IMG/VR virus record: IMGVR_UViG_3300042560_001672
Location: 1-40,544 of that record
Reading direction: 5' to 3' (one strand)
Length of the DNA stretch: 40,544 nt
Source: a virus
The notes beneath the pieces were generated by a model. That model saw only the letters and a list, made by a program, of their open reading frames with translations, was not told the origin of the DNA and ran no database searches. This document shows positions 1 through 9,917 of the stretch, piece after piece. A program made the position numbers and the translations under genes. Every line of letters starts with the position of its first letter. Within the stretch, counting starts at the first letter, position 1.

Positions 1-635
1 ACATCACGACTTCGGCAGCAACAGGTGCCGCGGGAACCGTGACGGTGACGCAAACCTCTCACGGCCTTCTGGCTAACGACTCTGTTTACATCATTGAATC
101 AACCATCGGCGTGACACCTGCTCTTGTCAGTATTGCAGTGCCCACACCAAACACGTTCACATTCGCAAGCGCAGCCACAGGCACCGGCACAGTCACTTTC
201 GAAGCGCGCGCGGCTACAGGCGGCGACGCTATTGTCACGCTCACGGAGCCAAGCGGAACCGCGGCAGAGACTATCGCCGAAAGCATCGACTTTACAGCTC
301 GCTCGCTTGTCAAGGCAGTGAACCGCAACAGCACAAGTCTGGTGTACGCTCAGTATGTTTCTGGTGTCGACGAGTCGCCGGGCCGCATCCTTCTGACTGC
401 AAAGGCTCTTGACGCGGCGGCATTCTACGCCACGGCCTCAAGTGCGAACGCGGGCGGCTGTTTCAATCCCGTGCTTCCCACAAGCGGCACAGCGGTGGCA
501 GACTTCAGAGACGCGGCCACGAACGCGCTTTTCTGCTCCAAATACCTCGAAGCTGAGGCGGTGCCCATTGTAAACCGCTTCCCGATTGGCTCACAGGACG
601 CCGATATCCTGCGCGTTGTCGCCCTGCGCGACTCG
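1..635. repeat. Left copy of the 635-bp terminal overlap
   Basis: Bases 1-635 align without gaps to 39910-40544. The first 115 and last 114 bases are identical; the 31 substitutions lie between 116 and 521. Twenty-nine are at third codon positions; the two others (130 and 333) change Ser to Thr and Thr to Ala. The pattern indicates two natural alleles of one locus joined by circular assembly, not a duplication inside the gene. Confidence 0.9.
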
Positions 636-2288
636 CTGGTGATATTCAAAGAAGATGGCGTGTTTCGCCTGAACGGCGACAGCCTGACCAACTTCTCCTC
701 GACAGCACTGGACACAACCGTAATTCTGAAAGCACAGCGCAGCGTGGCGGTGCTTAACAACTCGGTTTATGCCCTCACAAACCAAGGCGTGGTTCAGGTT
801 ACTGACACTAGCGTTCGCATCATCTCACGGCAAATTGAGCCCTTGCTTACGGCGGTGTTGGGCAAGCCAAACCTCGACGCCTTCACGGCGGGCTACGCAA
901 TCGAGTCAGAGCGGCTTTACATTCTGAGCACATTAGATGTCAACACAGACCCGACAGAGGCGAACATCGCCTATGTTTTTAACTACCTGACGGGCGCATG
1001 GACAACGTGGCGAGGTCAGGCGCTCGCTTACAGCGGCTTTGTGGACCCCAAGGATGTGACTTATCATGTGCTGGCTTCGGACCGTTTCGACATCATGCAG
1101 CTCAGGCGCAACACGAACAAGATCGACTTCACGGGCCAAGATGGCGCTATTCAGGTGTATGTCAAAACGCTCGCCTCTGCTTCCGCAATTTCTGGCACAC
1201 TGACGGTATCAATTGACGCACCCGGCCATACGGTAATCGCTGGCGATGTGATCACGGTAAGCGACTGCAGCGCAATTCTCTCCGGTGCCTTCACGGGTGC
1301 CGGTGACGTGAACGGCCTTCGCGTGGTGACAAGTGTCACGGACAAAACAATCAGCTTCTCAGCGAGCACTAACAGCACGGCATCAGCGGTTGGCTCACTC
1401 TCATGGCAGCGCGGCATAAGTGAGCTTTCGCTTTCCGCTTCCGTAAACGCAGGCGAGAAAAACATCACTTGCACCACTCTTGTGCCGCATGAGCTTTCAA
1501 CCGGTGACGCTGTGAATGTGGACTCTGTTGATACAAACATCGCAGGCGCGTTCGCTGCAGCCACGGACTATCTTGGCTTCCGGCCTGTGGTGGTTCTGAG
1601 CCCCACGACTTTCTACGTCAAGGCAAACAACGTGGCGACGGGTAGCGCAACAGGCACAGTATCGGTGCGTGACAAGCGCGGATTCCTGACCACGCTCACA
1701 ATCAAAACAGCGGCACGGCCACAGGTGGGCGATGCCCTTGTGAGTGACACGAAAATTTACCGCATCACGGCTGTTGACGCTTACGACGGCGCTTTTATCT
1801 GCACAATCGACGCCGACGCACGCTTCACAAGCAAAAGCCTTGTTTACCTGCACGACGGCTACACTTCGCGCATCAAATTTGCACCCATCACAATGGGAAC
1901 CGGCACGCTCAAACAGTTCGCAGAGTTCCAATGTTGGTTCAGAAACTCCATTGCCTGCAGCCAAATCAAGGTGGGTTTTTCCACAGACTCCCGCTACAGC
2001 GACAAGGTGGCAGAGTGGAGCACATTTGTTGGCACACCCGCGGGCTTCGTGAGCTTCGGCGGTTGGGGCTCGCAGAAGTGGGGCGCATTCCCATGGGGTG
2101 GCGGCACCAACGTGGAACTGGACTTTGAAACAGGGCCAGCGGTGCCACTTCGCACTTGGGTACCCCAAAAGAGCTACCTTGCCACGTTCATACAGCCGGA
2201 GCTTGTTCATGACACGGCAGGCGAGCCAATCGAGTTGCAATCTGTTACACTCCTCGGAAAAGAAGCAACGCAGAAAGTGAGCAAATAA
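1..2288 (+). CDS. Large tail-hub / DNA-stabilisation-like protein, 3' part (continues from 38421-39909)
   Basis: The frame is open from the first base and ends at 2288. The last 635 bases of the window repeat the first 635 in the same frame, so this is the C-terminal part of the gene that starts at 38421; the joined gene would be 1258 residues. The sequence is Thr/Ala/Ser-rich, beta-rich and has no membrane segment. A module of about 80 residues, with a pattern like HGLL-x-x-D-x-V near its start and ATGTGTV near its end, occurs around 1-235, 1170-1420 and 1430-1680; it resembles the FCCH-type beta module seen in many phage tail proteins. The stop codon overlaps the portal start (TAATG), so the two are probably translated together. 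Position next to the connector and portal suggests a head-proximal tail protein of the P22 gp10 or T7 gp12 type. That role is inferred, not shown. Confidence 0.75.
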   Translation, partial: ITTSAATGAAGTVTVTQTSHGLLANDSVYIIESTIGVTPALVSIAVPTPNTFTFASAATGTGTVTFEARAATGGDAIVTLTEPSGTAAETIAESIDFTARSLVKAVNRNSTSLVYAQYVSGVDESPGRILLTAKALDAAAFYATASSANAGGCFNPVLPTSGTAVADFRDAATNALFCSKYLEAEAVPIVNRFPIGSQDADILRVVALRDSLVIFKEDGVFRLNGDSLTNFSSTALDTTVILKAQRSVAVLNNSVYALTNQGVVQVTDTSVRIISRQIEPLLTAVLGKPNLDAFTAGYAIESERLYILSTLDVNTDPTEANIAYVFNYLTGAWTTWRGQALAYSGFVDPKDVTYHVLASDRFDIMQLRRNTNKIDFTGQDGAIQVYVKTLASASAISGTLTVSIDAPGHTVIAGDVITVSDCSAILSGAFTGAGDVNGLRVVTSVTDKTISFSASTNSTASAVGSLSWQRGISELSLSASVNAGEKNITCTTLVPHELSTGDAVNVDSVDTNIAGAFAAATDYLGFRPVVVLSPTTFYVKANNVATGSATGTVSVRDKRGFLTTLTIKTAARPQVGDALVSDTKIYRITAVDAYDGAFICTIDADARFTSKSLVYLHDGYTSRIKFAPITMGTGTLKQFAEFQCWFRNSIACSQIKVGFSTDSRYSDKVAEWSTFVGTPAGFVSFGGWGSQKWGAFPWGGGTNVELDFETGPAVPLRTWVPQKSYLATFIQPELVHDTAGEPIELQSVTLLGKEATQKVSK

Positions 2289-4282
2289 TGGAAACTCTCA
2301 AGAGCTATTTTGCCTCGGACGAAATCGACACGCTTGTCGACACATGCGAAACTAAGATCACAAATTGGGGCGCAGGCGCAGGCTCAAGCGGATTTATGGC
2401 GTCAGTTGTCAAGGGAATATGGCGCAACAATGCGGCCTATTATGCATCACTTCTTGAGCCAGAATCATGGGACACCTCGCTGGTGTTCGGCGGCTCGCAA
2501 GGCGAGTTCGTCAAGAGCATCATTCCGAAGGCTCGCACACTGGTGCGCCAGCACGTGGGCCTCGCCACGAAACAGCGCTACTCTTTCGACGTGGTCACGG
2601 ACGTGGAAGATTCGGACCCGATTCGCACAGCGCAGATTGGCAATAGCATAGTCAAATATGACTCTGAGCAACAGAAAATCGACCTTCTCGCAGAGCGCAT
2701 TGTTGAGACTTGCGACATTGAAGGCTGGTGCTTTGTCACGAACACATGGGACACAGGCAAGGGCCGCATCTATGGGCGCATGGACGAAGCTGGCAACATG
2801 CTTTACAGCGGCGGCAACAACTTCGAAATGTACACGCTGCAAGATGTGGTGTTTGACTGGACAAAGAAGCGACCGGAGGACCTCGACTGGATTATCTGCA
2901 GGCGCAAGATGAACCGATGGGACTTGGCAGCGCAGTTCCCTGAAATCGCCGAACAGATCGCATCGCTACCCGCTGCAGAGAACGAAAAGCAGACAATGGT
3001 ATCTCTGCAAATGGATGACGCACACGAAGACCTCGACACGGTTTACGTTCGCGAGTTCTACCACAAGCCGACACCCGCGTTGCCCTTCGGGCGCATGGCT
3101 GTGTACTGCTCAAAAGACGTGGTCCTGTTCGATGGCGAGAACCCCTACGAGTGCATTCCGGGCGTGATGTTTGTGTTTCAGCAAATCAAAAACACGCTCT
3201 TGGGCTACCCGATGATGAGCAATCTGCTCGCTTCTCAAGAGCTTTACAGCGGCGAAATGTCGACCATTGCCACAAACCACGCGGCTTTTGGTGTGCAGTC
3301 AGTTTTGGTGCCGAAGGGCTCAAACATCTCTGTTAACCAAGTCAGCAAGGGCATGACCTTTATCGACTACACGCCACAGAACGCAGAAGGCGGCGGCAAG
3401 CCTGAGCCCATGCAGCTTACAGCCACACCTCCTGAGATATTCAATTTCACAAACATGCTAAGCGCCACACTTGAGGAACTTTCTGGAATTAACAGCACGC
3501 TGCGCGGGCAACCTCCTGCCAACGTGACATCGGGCGCCATGGCGGCCACACTCTCTGCCAATGCTTTGGAGTTCATTTACAGCGACACAAAGGGCCTCAC
3601 TATCGGACTTGAGCACCTCATGAGCCTGAGCATAAAGAACTACCAGAAGTTTGCGTCAGTGGAGCAAATCATCGACGTAATAGGCGAAGGGAATACCTCG
3701 ACGGCTCAGGAGTTCAAAGCGGACGATATTAAGAGCATCAAAAGTGTGAAGATTCGCCAAGGCAATCCGCTTCTCAACACTATCGCAGGGCGCTTGCAAT
3801 TGGGCGAGTCAATCCTGCCTCTCTTGCAGCAAGGAAAGAATGACGCCATCAGCCGGTACCTTGGCCTCCTCGAAGGCAAGCCCGTGGAAACGATGTTCCA
3901 AAGTGAGCTTTCCGAAGATACAGCGGTGCAGCTCGAAGTTGAGGCGCTGCAACGTGGCGAGCAGGTGGCCCCCCTCATCACAGACAACCATCCGATGTAC
4001 ATCCGTGCTTACCAAAAACTTTTGTACAACCCCGCTGTAAGGCAAAACGGCGCTGTGGTACAATCTCTCTTAAGCCTGATTATGGAGCGCACCACGCTAG
4101 AAGCACAGTGCCCGCCAGACTTGAAGGCGATTCTCAGGAACCAGCCCATGCCCATGATGCCTCCCGGAATGCCACCACAAGGCGGCGCACCCGGTCAGGA
4201 ACAGCCACCAAGCGAAGCCGTGGCCCCCCAAGTTGTAACAGAGCCAAGCCAATCCGCTGCGCCCGCGCAGCCACAAGTTTGA
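2288..4282 (+). CDS. Portal protein (podovirus type)
   Basis: A 664-residue soluble, mixed alpha/beta protein whose start shares one base with the stop of the hub gene. The size, the absence of a signal peptide, the N-terminal region rich in aromatic and acidic residues (about 30-250) and the Pro/Met/Gln-rich flexible C-terminus (about 610-664) fit portal proteins of short-tailed phages. The dodecameric portal sits at one capsid vertex, docks the terminase during packaging and is the exit channel for DNA. No other protein in the window has a portal-like size and character, and the gene sits between the tail-hub gene and the candidate ejection proteins. The call is by family resemblance and context; portal families diverge too far for a decisive motif. 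Confidence 0.75.
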   Translation: METLKSYFASDEIDTLVDTCETKITNWGAGAGSSGFMASVVKGIWRNNAAYYASLLEPESWDTSLVFGGSQGEFVKSIIPKARTLVRQHVGLATKQRYSFDVVTDVEDSDPIRTAQIGNSIVKYDSEQQKIDLLAERIVETCDIEGWCFVTNTWDTGKGRIYGRMDEAGNMLYSGGNNFEMYTLQDVVFDWTKKRPEDLDWIICRRKMNRWDLAAQFPEIAEQIASLPAAENEKQTMVSLQMDDAHEDLDTVYVREFYHKPTPALPFGRMAVYCSKDVVLFDGENPYECIPGVMFVFQQIKNTLLGYPMMSNLLASQELYSGEMSTIATNHAAFGVQSVLVPKGSNISVNQVSKGMTFIDYTPQNAEGGGKPEPMQLTATPPEIFNFTNMLSATLEELSGINSTLRGQPPANVTSGAMAATLSANALEFIYSDTKGLTIGLEHLMSLSIKNYQKFASVEQIIDVIGEGNTSTAQEFKADDIKSIKSVKIRQGNPLLNTIAGRLQLGESILPLLQQGKNDAISRYLGLLEGKPVETMFQSELSEDTAVQLEVEALQRGEQVAPLITDNHPMYIRAYQKLLYNPAVRQNGAVVQSLLSLIMERTTLEAQCPPDLKAILRNQPMPMMPPGMPPQGGAPGQEQPPSEAVAPQVVTEPSQSAAPAQPQV

Positions 4283-4290
4283 GGTAACAA

Positions 4291-5583
4291 ATGGCCTACG
4301 CATTCGACAAAGTTGACGACTATTTTCGCAGAAACAAACAAGGCGGCCAAGGCTCTTTGCAGCGCGGCACAACAGGTGCACCTCCTCCCACAGCGGCAGC
4401 GGAGCAGGTGGCGAAGCAAGCTGAGACAAGCGCAGAGATGGGCAATGCCGACACTAGCGCATTCCGTGCAAATCAGGGCGCATCACAGGCCGCGGCTCAG
4501 AGCGCACTGACACAACCCGCGCAACGCCAAGCGCAAGCGTGGGAACAGGGCGAAACGGCGAAAGCTGGCCAGTACAAAGCAGAAGGCGAAAAGAAGATCG
4601 GCGAAACTTACAAGGCATGGAACCCCGCAGACCTTGCAGGCATCGAAAGCGGCAATCAGGACGCTATGAACACAGCGCGGCAGCAAGTGGGCTACACCGG
4701 CAAAGAGATGACTTTTCAACCTTACCAAGCGACCGCGCCACAACTTGACACAACCTCTATGCTTCGTGGAGGCGTGGGCGGCTTACAGGCGGCACTCCAG
4801 AAGGGCAAGGGCGGACGTTACACGGCAGGCATGGGCGCACTCGATGCCTCTTTGATGGCGGGGAACCGTGGCGCGATGCAAGGGCTACAGGCTCAGCTCG
4901 GCGACGTTTACCAAGGAGCACGACAAAAGAAGGCAGAAATCGAACAGACAGATGAACAATTGGCACAAAAAGCGCTTGAAACCGGAACGGGCATATCGCA
5001 GTCAGTGAAATCAGCACTTCAGGCGAGAATGCCAGAACTTCAAGCGGCACAGGCACAAGCGGCACTCGATGAGGCAAACCGTTACGCCTACAACACGCGC
5101 GGCGGTGTTGAACAACAGGCGGCGGATGCTTATCGACAGACACTCTCTGCAGGCCTTACGCCTGAGCAAGTGAACGCTCTTTATTCTGGCGAGGCGGCGC
5201 AGCTTATCAATCAATACAACCCACAGGAGGGCTTCAGTTTGGTTGGCGACGACTATGGGCGCGCGCGGTCAGACTTCGGTGGCATGATTAAGCAGGGCAC
5301 CGGAACAGCGAAGTTCACTGGCACGCAAATCGACCCACGGTATGCAAACCTCGCCGGTGTTTTGGGCGTGCCCCCACAGGCTTCTACGGTTGACTACAAC
5401 CCTTACGAAGTTGATTATGGCGCAGTTTCTCAATCGGCGAACGCGCTTTCCAATCTGTACAAGTCGGCACTCAGCCGAAAGGCAGCAAAGGACCAAAGCG
5501 CGGCAATATCCGCTCAGGAATCGCAGCCGGAAAAAAAGGGGATGGATCAACAGTTTTCCGAGTGGCTCGGCGGGCTTTTTTAA
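4291..5583 (+). CDS. Candidate internal virion (ejection) protein, 430 aa
   Basis: I do not recognise a named family. The protein is Ala/Gln/Gly-rich, mostly helical and soluble, with no signal peptide or membrane segment. It follows the portal by 8 bases with GAGG before the ATG, and is the first of four consecutive large Ala/Gln-rich genes. In podoviruses such genes directly after the portal often encode proteins packaged in the head and ejected with the DNA to bridge the cell envelope. That role is inferred from position and composition. The C-terminus ends in an amphipathic, aromatic stretch (about 415-430) that could mediate docking. Confidence 0.5.
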   Translation: MAYAFDKVDDYFRRNKQGGQGSLQRGTTGAPPPTAAAEQVAKQAETSAEMGNADTSAFRANQGASQAAAQSALTQPAQRQAQAWEQGETAKAGQYKAEGEKKIGETYKAWNPADLAGIESGNQDAMNTARQQVGYTGKEMTFQPYQATAPQLDTTSMLRGGVGGLQAALQKGKGGRYTAGMGALDASLMAGNRGAMQGLQAQLGDVYQGARQKKAEIEQTDEQLAQKALETGTGISQSVKSALQARMPELQAAQAQAALDEANRYAYNTRGGVEQQAADAYRQTLSAGLTPEQVNALYSGEAAQLINQYNPQEGFSLVGDDYGRARSDFGGMIKQGTGTAKFTGTQIDPRYANLAGVLGVPPQASTVDYNPYEVDYGAVSQSANALSNLYKSALSRKAAKDQSAAISAQESQPEKKGMDQQFSEWLGGLF

Positions 5584-5592
5584 GGAGGAGTC

Positions 5593-6633
5593 ATGGTAGC
5601 ACCATTAGTAGCGGCAGCGGCGGTAGCAGGAGCGGCTCAACTCGTTTCTTCGGGTATGCAGTGGCTCAACAGCCGGAACGCTCAAAGAGCATCAGAGAAC
5701 GAGCGTAGGCGCATCGAAGCGCTTTTGAGCGCGATTCAAGATCCTTCTTTCGACAAAAACGACATCAACCCCGAAGACGTGGCGCTTCTGCAGCACTACG
5801 TTCCCGAAGTGGCCCCTTATGTTCGTGAAGTGGTGCCTCAACAGGTGCTCGCACGCTCACAGGGCGCTGTGGAAGGAAGAGACGCACAGCTTCAGGCCTT
5901 GGGCCAGTTTCGGCGCCTCATGGAGCAGGGCTACGACCCACAGACGGCCATGGAGATGGCACGCTCACAAAGGGCGGCCAGTGCAGAGGCAGCTAGCGCA
6001 CGGCAAACAGCGGGCGCGGAAGCGGCACGGCGCGGCTTCGGCGGCGGCCTGAGCTTCTTACAGGCAGGCGCAGGGCAACAGGCGCAGGACCGGCTCGCAC
6101 TCTCTCAGCAACAGGCACTCGCAGACGCGGCAAACCGGCGCACCCAAGGGGCTCAGCTCGCTGCAGGACTTGGCGGGCAGATTCGTGGCGAAGACGTGAA
6201 CTTGGAACGTGGAAACATCGACATCATCAACGCATACAACCAGCGCTTGGCACAAAGCCAACAGAACTGGATGAACCAGGGTGCGGACATTCGCAATCAG
6301 GCAACCCTACGCAATATCGGAGAGGCGCAGCGCATCGACGAACTGAACAAGGCGAACCGTTACAATGCAGCACGGGCAAATCAATCGAACAGAAACACCA
6401 TTGGGCAACAGCAATTCCAGAACGCGATGTCAAAAGTAACCGGCCAGCAGGGTGTTTCTAACATGGCAAGGGAAGACGCCTACGCACGCGCGGCACAAAG
6501 TAACGCGGCATGGCAGGCGGGCTCAGACTTTGCATCGAAGGCGGCTGGCGCTTATTATGGCAATCAACAGCAACAGGCAGACAGAGAATGGGAACGTGAG
6601 AAGTTCGACCGCATGTACCCCTCGAAAGGATGA
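5593..6633 (+). CDS. Candidate internal virion (ejection) protein, 346 aa
   Basis: It starts after a strong TAAGGAGGAG ribosome site. Residues 1-20 form an Ala/Val-rich hydrophobic stretch (VAPLVAAAAVAGAAQLV) that could insert in a membrane; the rest is a Gln/Ala/Arg-rich helical protein with likely coiled coils (about 90-270). A hydrophobic N-terminus on a packaged helical protein is common in phage ejection proteins that form a trans-envelope channel. The family is not recognised; role inferred from position between two genes of the same character. Confidence 0.5.
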   Translation: MVAPLVAAAAVAGAAQLVSSGMQWLNSRNAQRASENERRRIEALLSAIQDPSFDKNDINPEDVALLQHYVPEVAPYVREVVPQQVLARSQGAVEGRDAQLQALGQFRRLMEQGYDPQTAMEMARSQRAASAEAASARQTAGAEAARRGFGGGLSFLQAGAGQQAQDRLALSQQQALADAANRRTQGAQLAAGLGGQIRGEDVNLERGNIDIINAYNQRLAQSQQNWMNQGADIRNQATLRNIGEAQRIDELNKANRYNAARANQSNRNTIGQQQFQNAMSKVTGQQGVSNMAREDAYARAAQSNAAWQAGSDFASKAAGAYYGNQQQQADREWEREKFDRMYPSKG

Positions 6634-6636
6634 TCG

Positions 6637-8004
6637 ATGCCTATCAACCCGAATTACAACTTTCTGAACGTGGACGCGCCTCTTGACGACAAGAATCAGT
6701 TCCTCGACTTCCTGCAGCGTGACGCGCAAGCCAAGGGCATGGATTCAAACTATGTGGGCGACATCCGCAACACTCAGGAAACGATGAACGTGTTGGGGCA
6801 GCAACAGGCACCCAGACCCGCTCAGCCTATGCAAGCCCCACGGCCTGCACAACGCATGGCAGCTCCTGCACCGATGCCCACACCCGTTGCATCTCCTGAG
6901 TTCCCGATACCCGGCGAACCTCCCGGCCTCGTGGAACCACAACAAGAGCTACCGATGGGCGGCACAAACATCCTCCCACCAGAAGAGCCAATGCAGACGC
7001 GCATCCTGCCACCTCAAGAGCCTGCACTCCCGCAAGGGTTCGAGAACACCGAAATAGCGAAGCGCGGCCAAGCCATGGGCATGGACCCACGACAGATTCT
7101 TGTGGCGCTTGCAGAGTTCTCGGCAGGAATGGGCAACATCAAAGGCAAGCCCCAGCAAAGCACGGCGCGCAGCTTTTATGAGATGCAAAAGAAGTATGAG
7201 CAACAGAACCGCGATAACGCTATGCGCGACATGCGGCTGGCACAACCCGCGCGCGTTCAAGCAATCGACCCTCTAACGCAGCAATACAAGCAAATGCAAA
7301 TCGACTACCTCAAGAGCAAGATGCAGCCGAAGCCCGCACCAGAAGTCGACACTCTCAAGCGCGACCTGACACAGGCGCAAATCGACCTCACAAGGGCGCG
7401 TCAGAGGCAATTGGAACCCACCCAAGAAAAACTTCCTGTTGCGGTGACCGGCGAAGTTCCCTCTCCTGTGTATTCCAAAGAGCGCATCAGAAACACGACA
7501 CAGCTCAGAAACGAGCCAAACAGCTCTGTAATCGGCTTTGAGAAGGTGGCCGATGTGGGCGCTCGGCCTTTGGAAGTGGAGAAATTTAGGAACTCGGCTA
7601 CAACCTTCAAAACCCTGATCGACAAAATTGACCGATACAAAAGCATGATAGACAAATATGGTGCGTTTGAAAATCCATACTCAAAAGCTGGCGCGGAAAT
7701 GCAATCACTCGCGCGACAAATCCAATTGGACGCCAAAAATCAGGACTTCTTTGCTTTGGGTGTTCTCGCTGGCCCTGACTTGGACTTGCTAGAATCTGTT
7801 ATCCCGACATCGTCGAAACTGAGTAACATTCTTATGCCCGCATCTTCGGCTAAGGCACAAATCGACAGCTTCAAAAACAACTTGGAAAAGAAGCTGACCG
7901 ACAAAGCGGCATCGCTTGGATATAAACGAGCAGGCACTTTGGAAGATGCAACAATTCCCGGAAACACAACAGGACCAAGGGGGCTTCCCGTATGGAAACC
8001 GTGA
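6637..8004 (+). CDS. Candidate internal virion protein with Pro/Met-rich linker, 455 aa
   Basis: The N-terminal 50 residues are polar. Residues about 50-140 form a low-complexity Pro/Gln/Met-rich linker (repeats like APRPAQ and ILPPEEP), followed by a helical C-terminal half with predicted coiled coil at about 190-270. There is no membrane segment. AAAGGATGATCG precedes the ATG. The end overlaps the next gene by 13 bases. No enzymatic motif is visible. It is likely a virion component by context; a tail-fibre connector or an assembly factor is also possible. Confidence 0.45.
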   Translation: MPINPNYNFLNVDAPLDDKNQFLDFLQRDAQAKGMDSNYVGDIRNTQETMNVLGQQQAPRPAQPMQAPRPAQRMAAPAPMPTPVASPEFPIPGEPPGLVEPQQELPMGGTNILPPEEPMQTRILPPQEPALPQGFENTEIAKRGQAMGMDPRQILVALAEFSAGMGNIKGKPQQSTARSFYEMQKKYEQQNRDNAMRDMRLAQPARVQAIDPLTQQYKQMQIDYLKSKMQPKPAPEVDTLKRDLTQAQIDLTRARQRQLEPTQEKLPVAVTGEVPSPVYSKERIRNTTQLRNEPNSSVIGFEKVADVGARPLEVEKFRNSATTFKTLIDKIDRYKSMIDKYGAFENPYSKAGAEMQSLARQIQLDAKNQDFFALGVLAGPDLDLLESVIPTSSKLSNILMPASSAKAQIDSFKNNLEKKLTDKAASLGYKRAGTLEDATIPGNTTGPRGLPVWKP

Positions 8005-9917
8005 TCATGTTTGATGGCGATGAGCCCAGGGAAGTGAACCGCGCGGACGTAAACGCGGCCATGGAGCGTGGACTTGAGCCAGCGGCGGAGTTCAACACCC
8101 CAGACAATCAAAGAACCATCGTCAGGCAGCGCGACTTTGATGCGGCCTTCTCCAAGGGATTGAAGCCCGCAAACGCACAAGAGATGGGCGTGTGGGATGC
8201 TTTCAAAGCGGGCGCCCAACGCGGGTGGGACGTTTTCGCCTCGACAGAGACGGGCATGGAACCCGAAAAAACATCGCTTGAGCAGTCACAAGCGTGGGCA
8301 GAATCGCCAGTGTCTTACGGCGCAGGTGTGGTGGCTGGCATGGCTCCTGCAGCCCTTGCGGGCGCAGGACTCGGATACGGTGTAGTCAAAGGAATGCAGA
8401 AGGGTGGACAGGCAGCCGCTCCAATGGTGAGACCTTCCGCACTCGCTGCAAAGCAAGCGTATCAGGAGACAATGGCATCAACCGATGTCCCAGACGTGGC
8501 AGGCATCACAAAACCAATAGCGGCAGCCGCGCGCGGCGCTATATCCGCTGTTAAGCAGGTACCAGAAACACGGCGCGAAATGGCAGACCTCGCCAAACTT
8601 GAGCGCAGGGATGTGAACCGCGAGGCGGGCTCTGTTGGCTCACAAGGACAACGGATTTACCTTGGCCAAGAGCTTTTGGAACCCGGCGCAACGCCTGAGA
8701 AGGCAGCTATCGCAGAACGCGCGGCGACCATTGCACCCTCTAACCTTCGCGCCGATATGCTCAGCAAGGCCCTCGAAATGGGCACAACGCGCAGGCAACA
8801 GGCTCGCAGCTTCTCGCCAGAACTTGCGGCGGAAGATGTGGCGCCAAGCCTTAAGCGTGCTTTGGGAGACTTGAAGCGCGGCAAAGGAGCGGCCTACTCA
8901 AAACTTTATGAGCAAGCGGCTTCAGAATTTGAGCCAGAAACAGCCGCGGCAGTGCCGGTTAGGCTATCGCAGCGGATTAAGGACTTGAAGGGCATCAAAG
9001 AGCCTGAAGAGTTTGAAGGAGGAGGAGAAGACGCACCAAAAGCCCCACCTCCCAGACCAATTAAAGGCATCACAGGCGCCACAGTATCGGCTCTTGAGGC
9101 AGCACAGCAAATTGTCGAGGAAGGTCCTAGCCCGTTCGGTTTGGTCCCTGGTGCATTCGCAGAAGCGGACAGAGCGGAGCAGTACAAACGCTTGAAAACA
9201 GCGCGCGAGTTCCTAAACTCGCAAATCACGCAAATGAAAAACACAAAAGACCCAAACATCAGCAACCGCGCGTCACTCGCTCAGCTTGTCGAGGCGAAAG
9301 AAGAGCTTGACGGTGTGATGAAAAGCATCCCATCACAGGCAAAAGCCGATGAGATGTACTCCCAGGCATCAAAGGCAAAAGAGGCGTTCTTTGACGCTAT
9401 GGAATTTGGCAAGGGCATGAAAAAGACCATTGACGTTCCAACGGTCAAAAAACTGTTCGGCAACAATGACAAAGCCTACAGGCTTCGCGAAGGCATCGAC
9501 ACCATGCGGCAGTTTCTTGCGAAGTATGGTGACGAAATTATGCCTGACAAGCGCGCGGAGATGGAAGGAGTTGTCAACAAATTTGACGCACTCAGGAAGC
9601 AAGCCGAAGACAAGCGACTCCTCGAAGGGCTCAGACAGGCAGAAGGGCCAAGCTCGCCTGCTATCGAAAGAACTTCGGCACTGCGCGAAGCAAAAGGGCT
9701 CCCTTCCAACATTTTCACAAGCCCTGCCAGCGCATTGAACGCAGCGGACGAGTTTATGGCCGCGCGTTCACGGCAATTCTTTGGCAAGCCGTTCGAAAAA
9801 CTAGAGCAGAACGACAAAAATCGAATGATTCGCCTCCTCATGTGGCGACAACAGAACCCCAATGCTACAATGACTGATGAAGAGTCAATGTTTAAAAAAA
9901 TAGGAAAGGGCAAATAA
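7992..9917 (+). CDS. Candidate large ejection protein, 641 aa
   Basis: The largest protein of the post-portal cluster. After an acidic N-terminal region, residues about 105-135 form a Gly/Ala-rich hydrophobic segment (VVAGMAPAALAGAGLGYGVV) that may insert in a membrane. The remainder is charged and helical, with a low-complexity acidic/Pro insert near 340-360. No transglycosylase Glu motif or peptidase motif could be identified, so an enzymatic role is not claimed. It overlaps the upstream gene by 13 bases and its stop directly abuts the next start. Position and architecture fit an internal virion protein delivered with the genome. Confidence 0.5.
   Translation: METVIMFDGDEPREVNRADVNAAMERGLEPAAEFNTPDNQRTIVRQRDFDAAFSKGLKPANAQEMGVWDAFKAGAQRGWDVFASTETGMEPEKTSLEQSQAWAESPVSYGAGVVAGMAPAALAGAGLGYGVVKGMQKGGQAAAPMVRPSALAAKQAYQETMASTDVPDVAGITKPIAAAARGAISAVKQVPETRREMADLAKLERRDVNREAGSVGSQGQRIYLGQELLEPGATPEKAAIAERAATIAPSNLRADMLSKALEMGTTRRQQARSFSPELAAEDVAPSLKRALGDLKRGKGAAYSKLYEQAASEFEPETAAAVPVRLSQRIKDLKGIKEPEEFEGGGEDAPKAPPPRPIKGITGATVSALEAAQQIVEEGPSPFGLVPGAFAEADRAEQYKRLKTAREFLNSQITQMKNTKDPNISNRASLAQLVEAKEELDGVMKSIPSQAKADEMYSQASKAKEAFFDAMEFGKGMKKTIDVPTVKKLFGNNDKAYRLREGIDTMRQFLAKYGDEIMPDKRAEMEGVVNKFDALRKQAEDKRLLEGLRQAEGPSSPAIERTSALREAKGLPSNIFTSPASALNAADEFMAARSRQFFGKPFEKLEQNDKNRMIRLLMWRQQNPNATMTDEESMFKKIGKGK

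Noticed and set aside
1-635. Terminal overlap as a T7-like exact direct terminal repeat
   Set aside because: The two copies differ at 31 positions and break a gene in mid-frame; true terminal repeats are identical and usually intergenic.
1497-2240. Antisense frame of 247 codons under the hub gene
   Set aside because: Cys/Arg/Ala-rich translation without motif, lies entirely opposite a well-supported gene.
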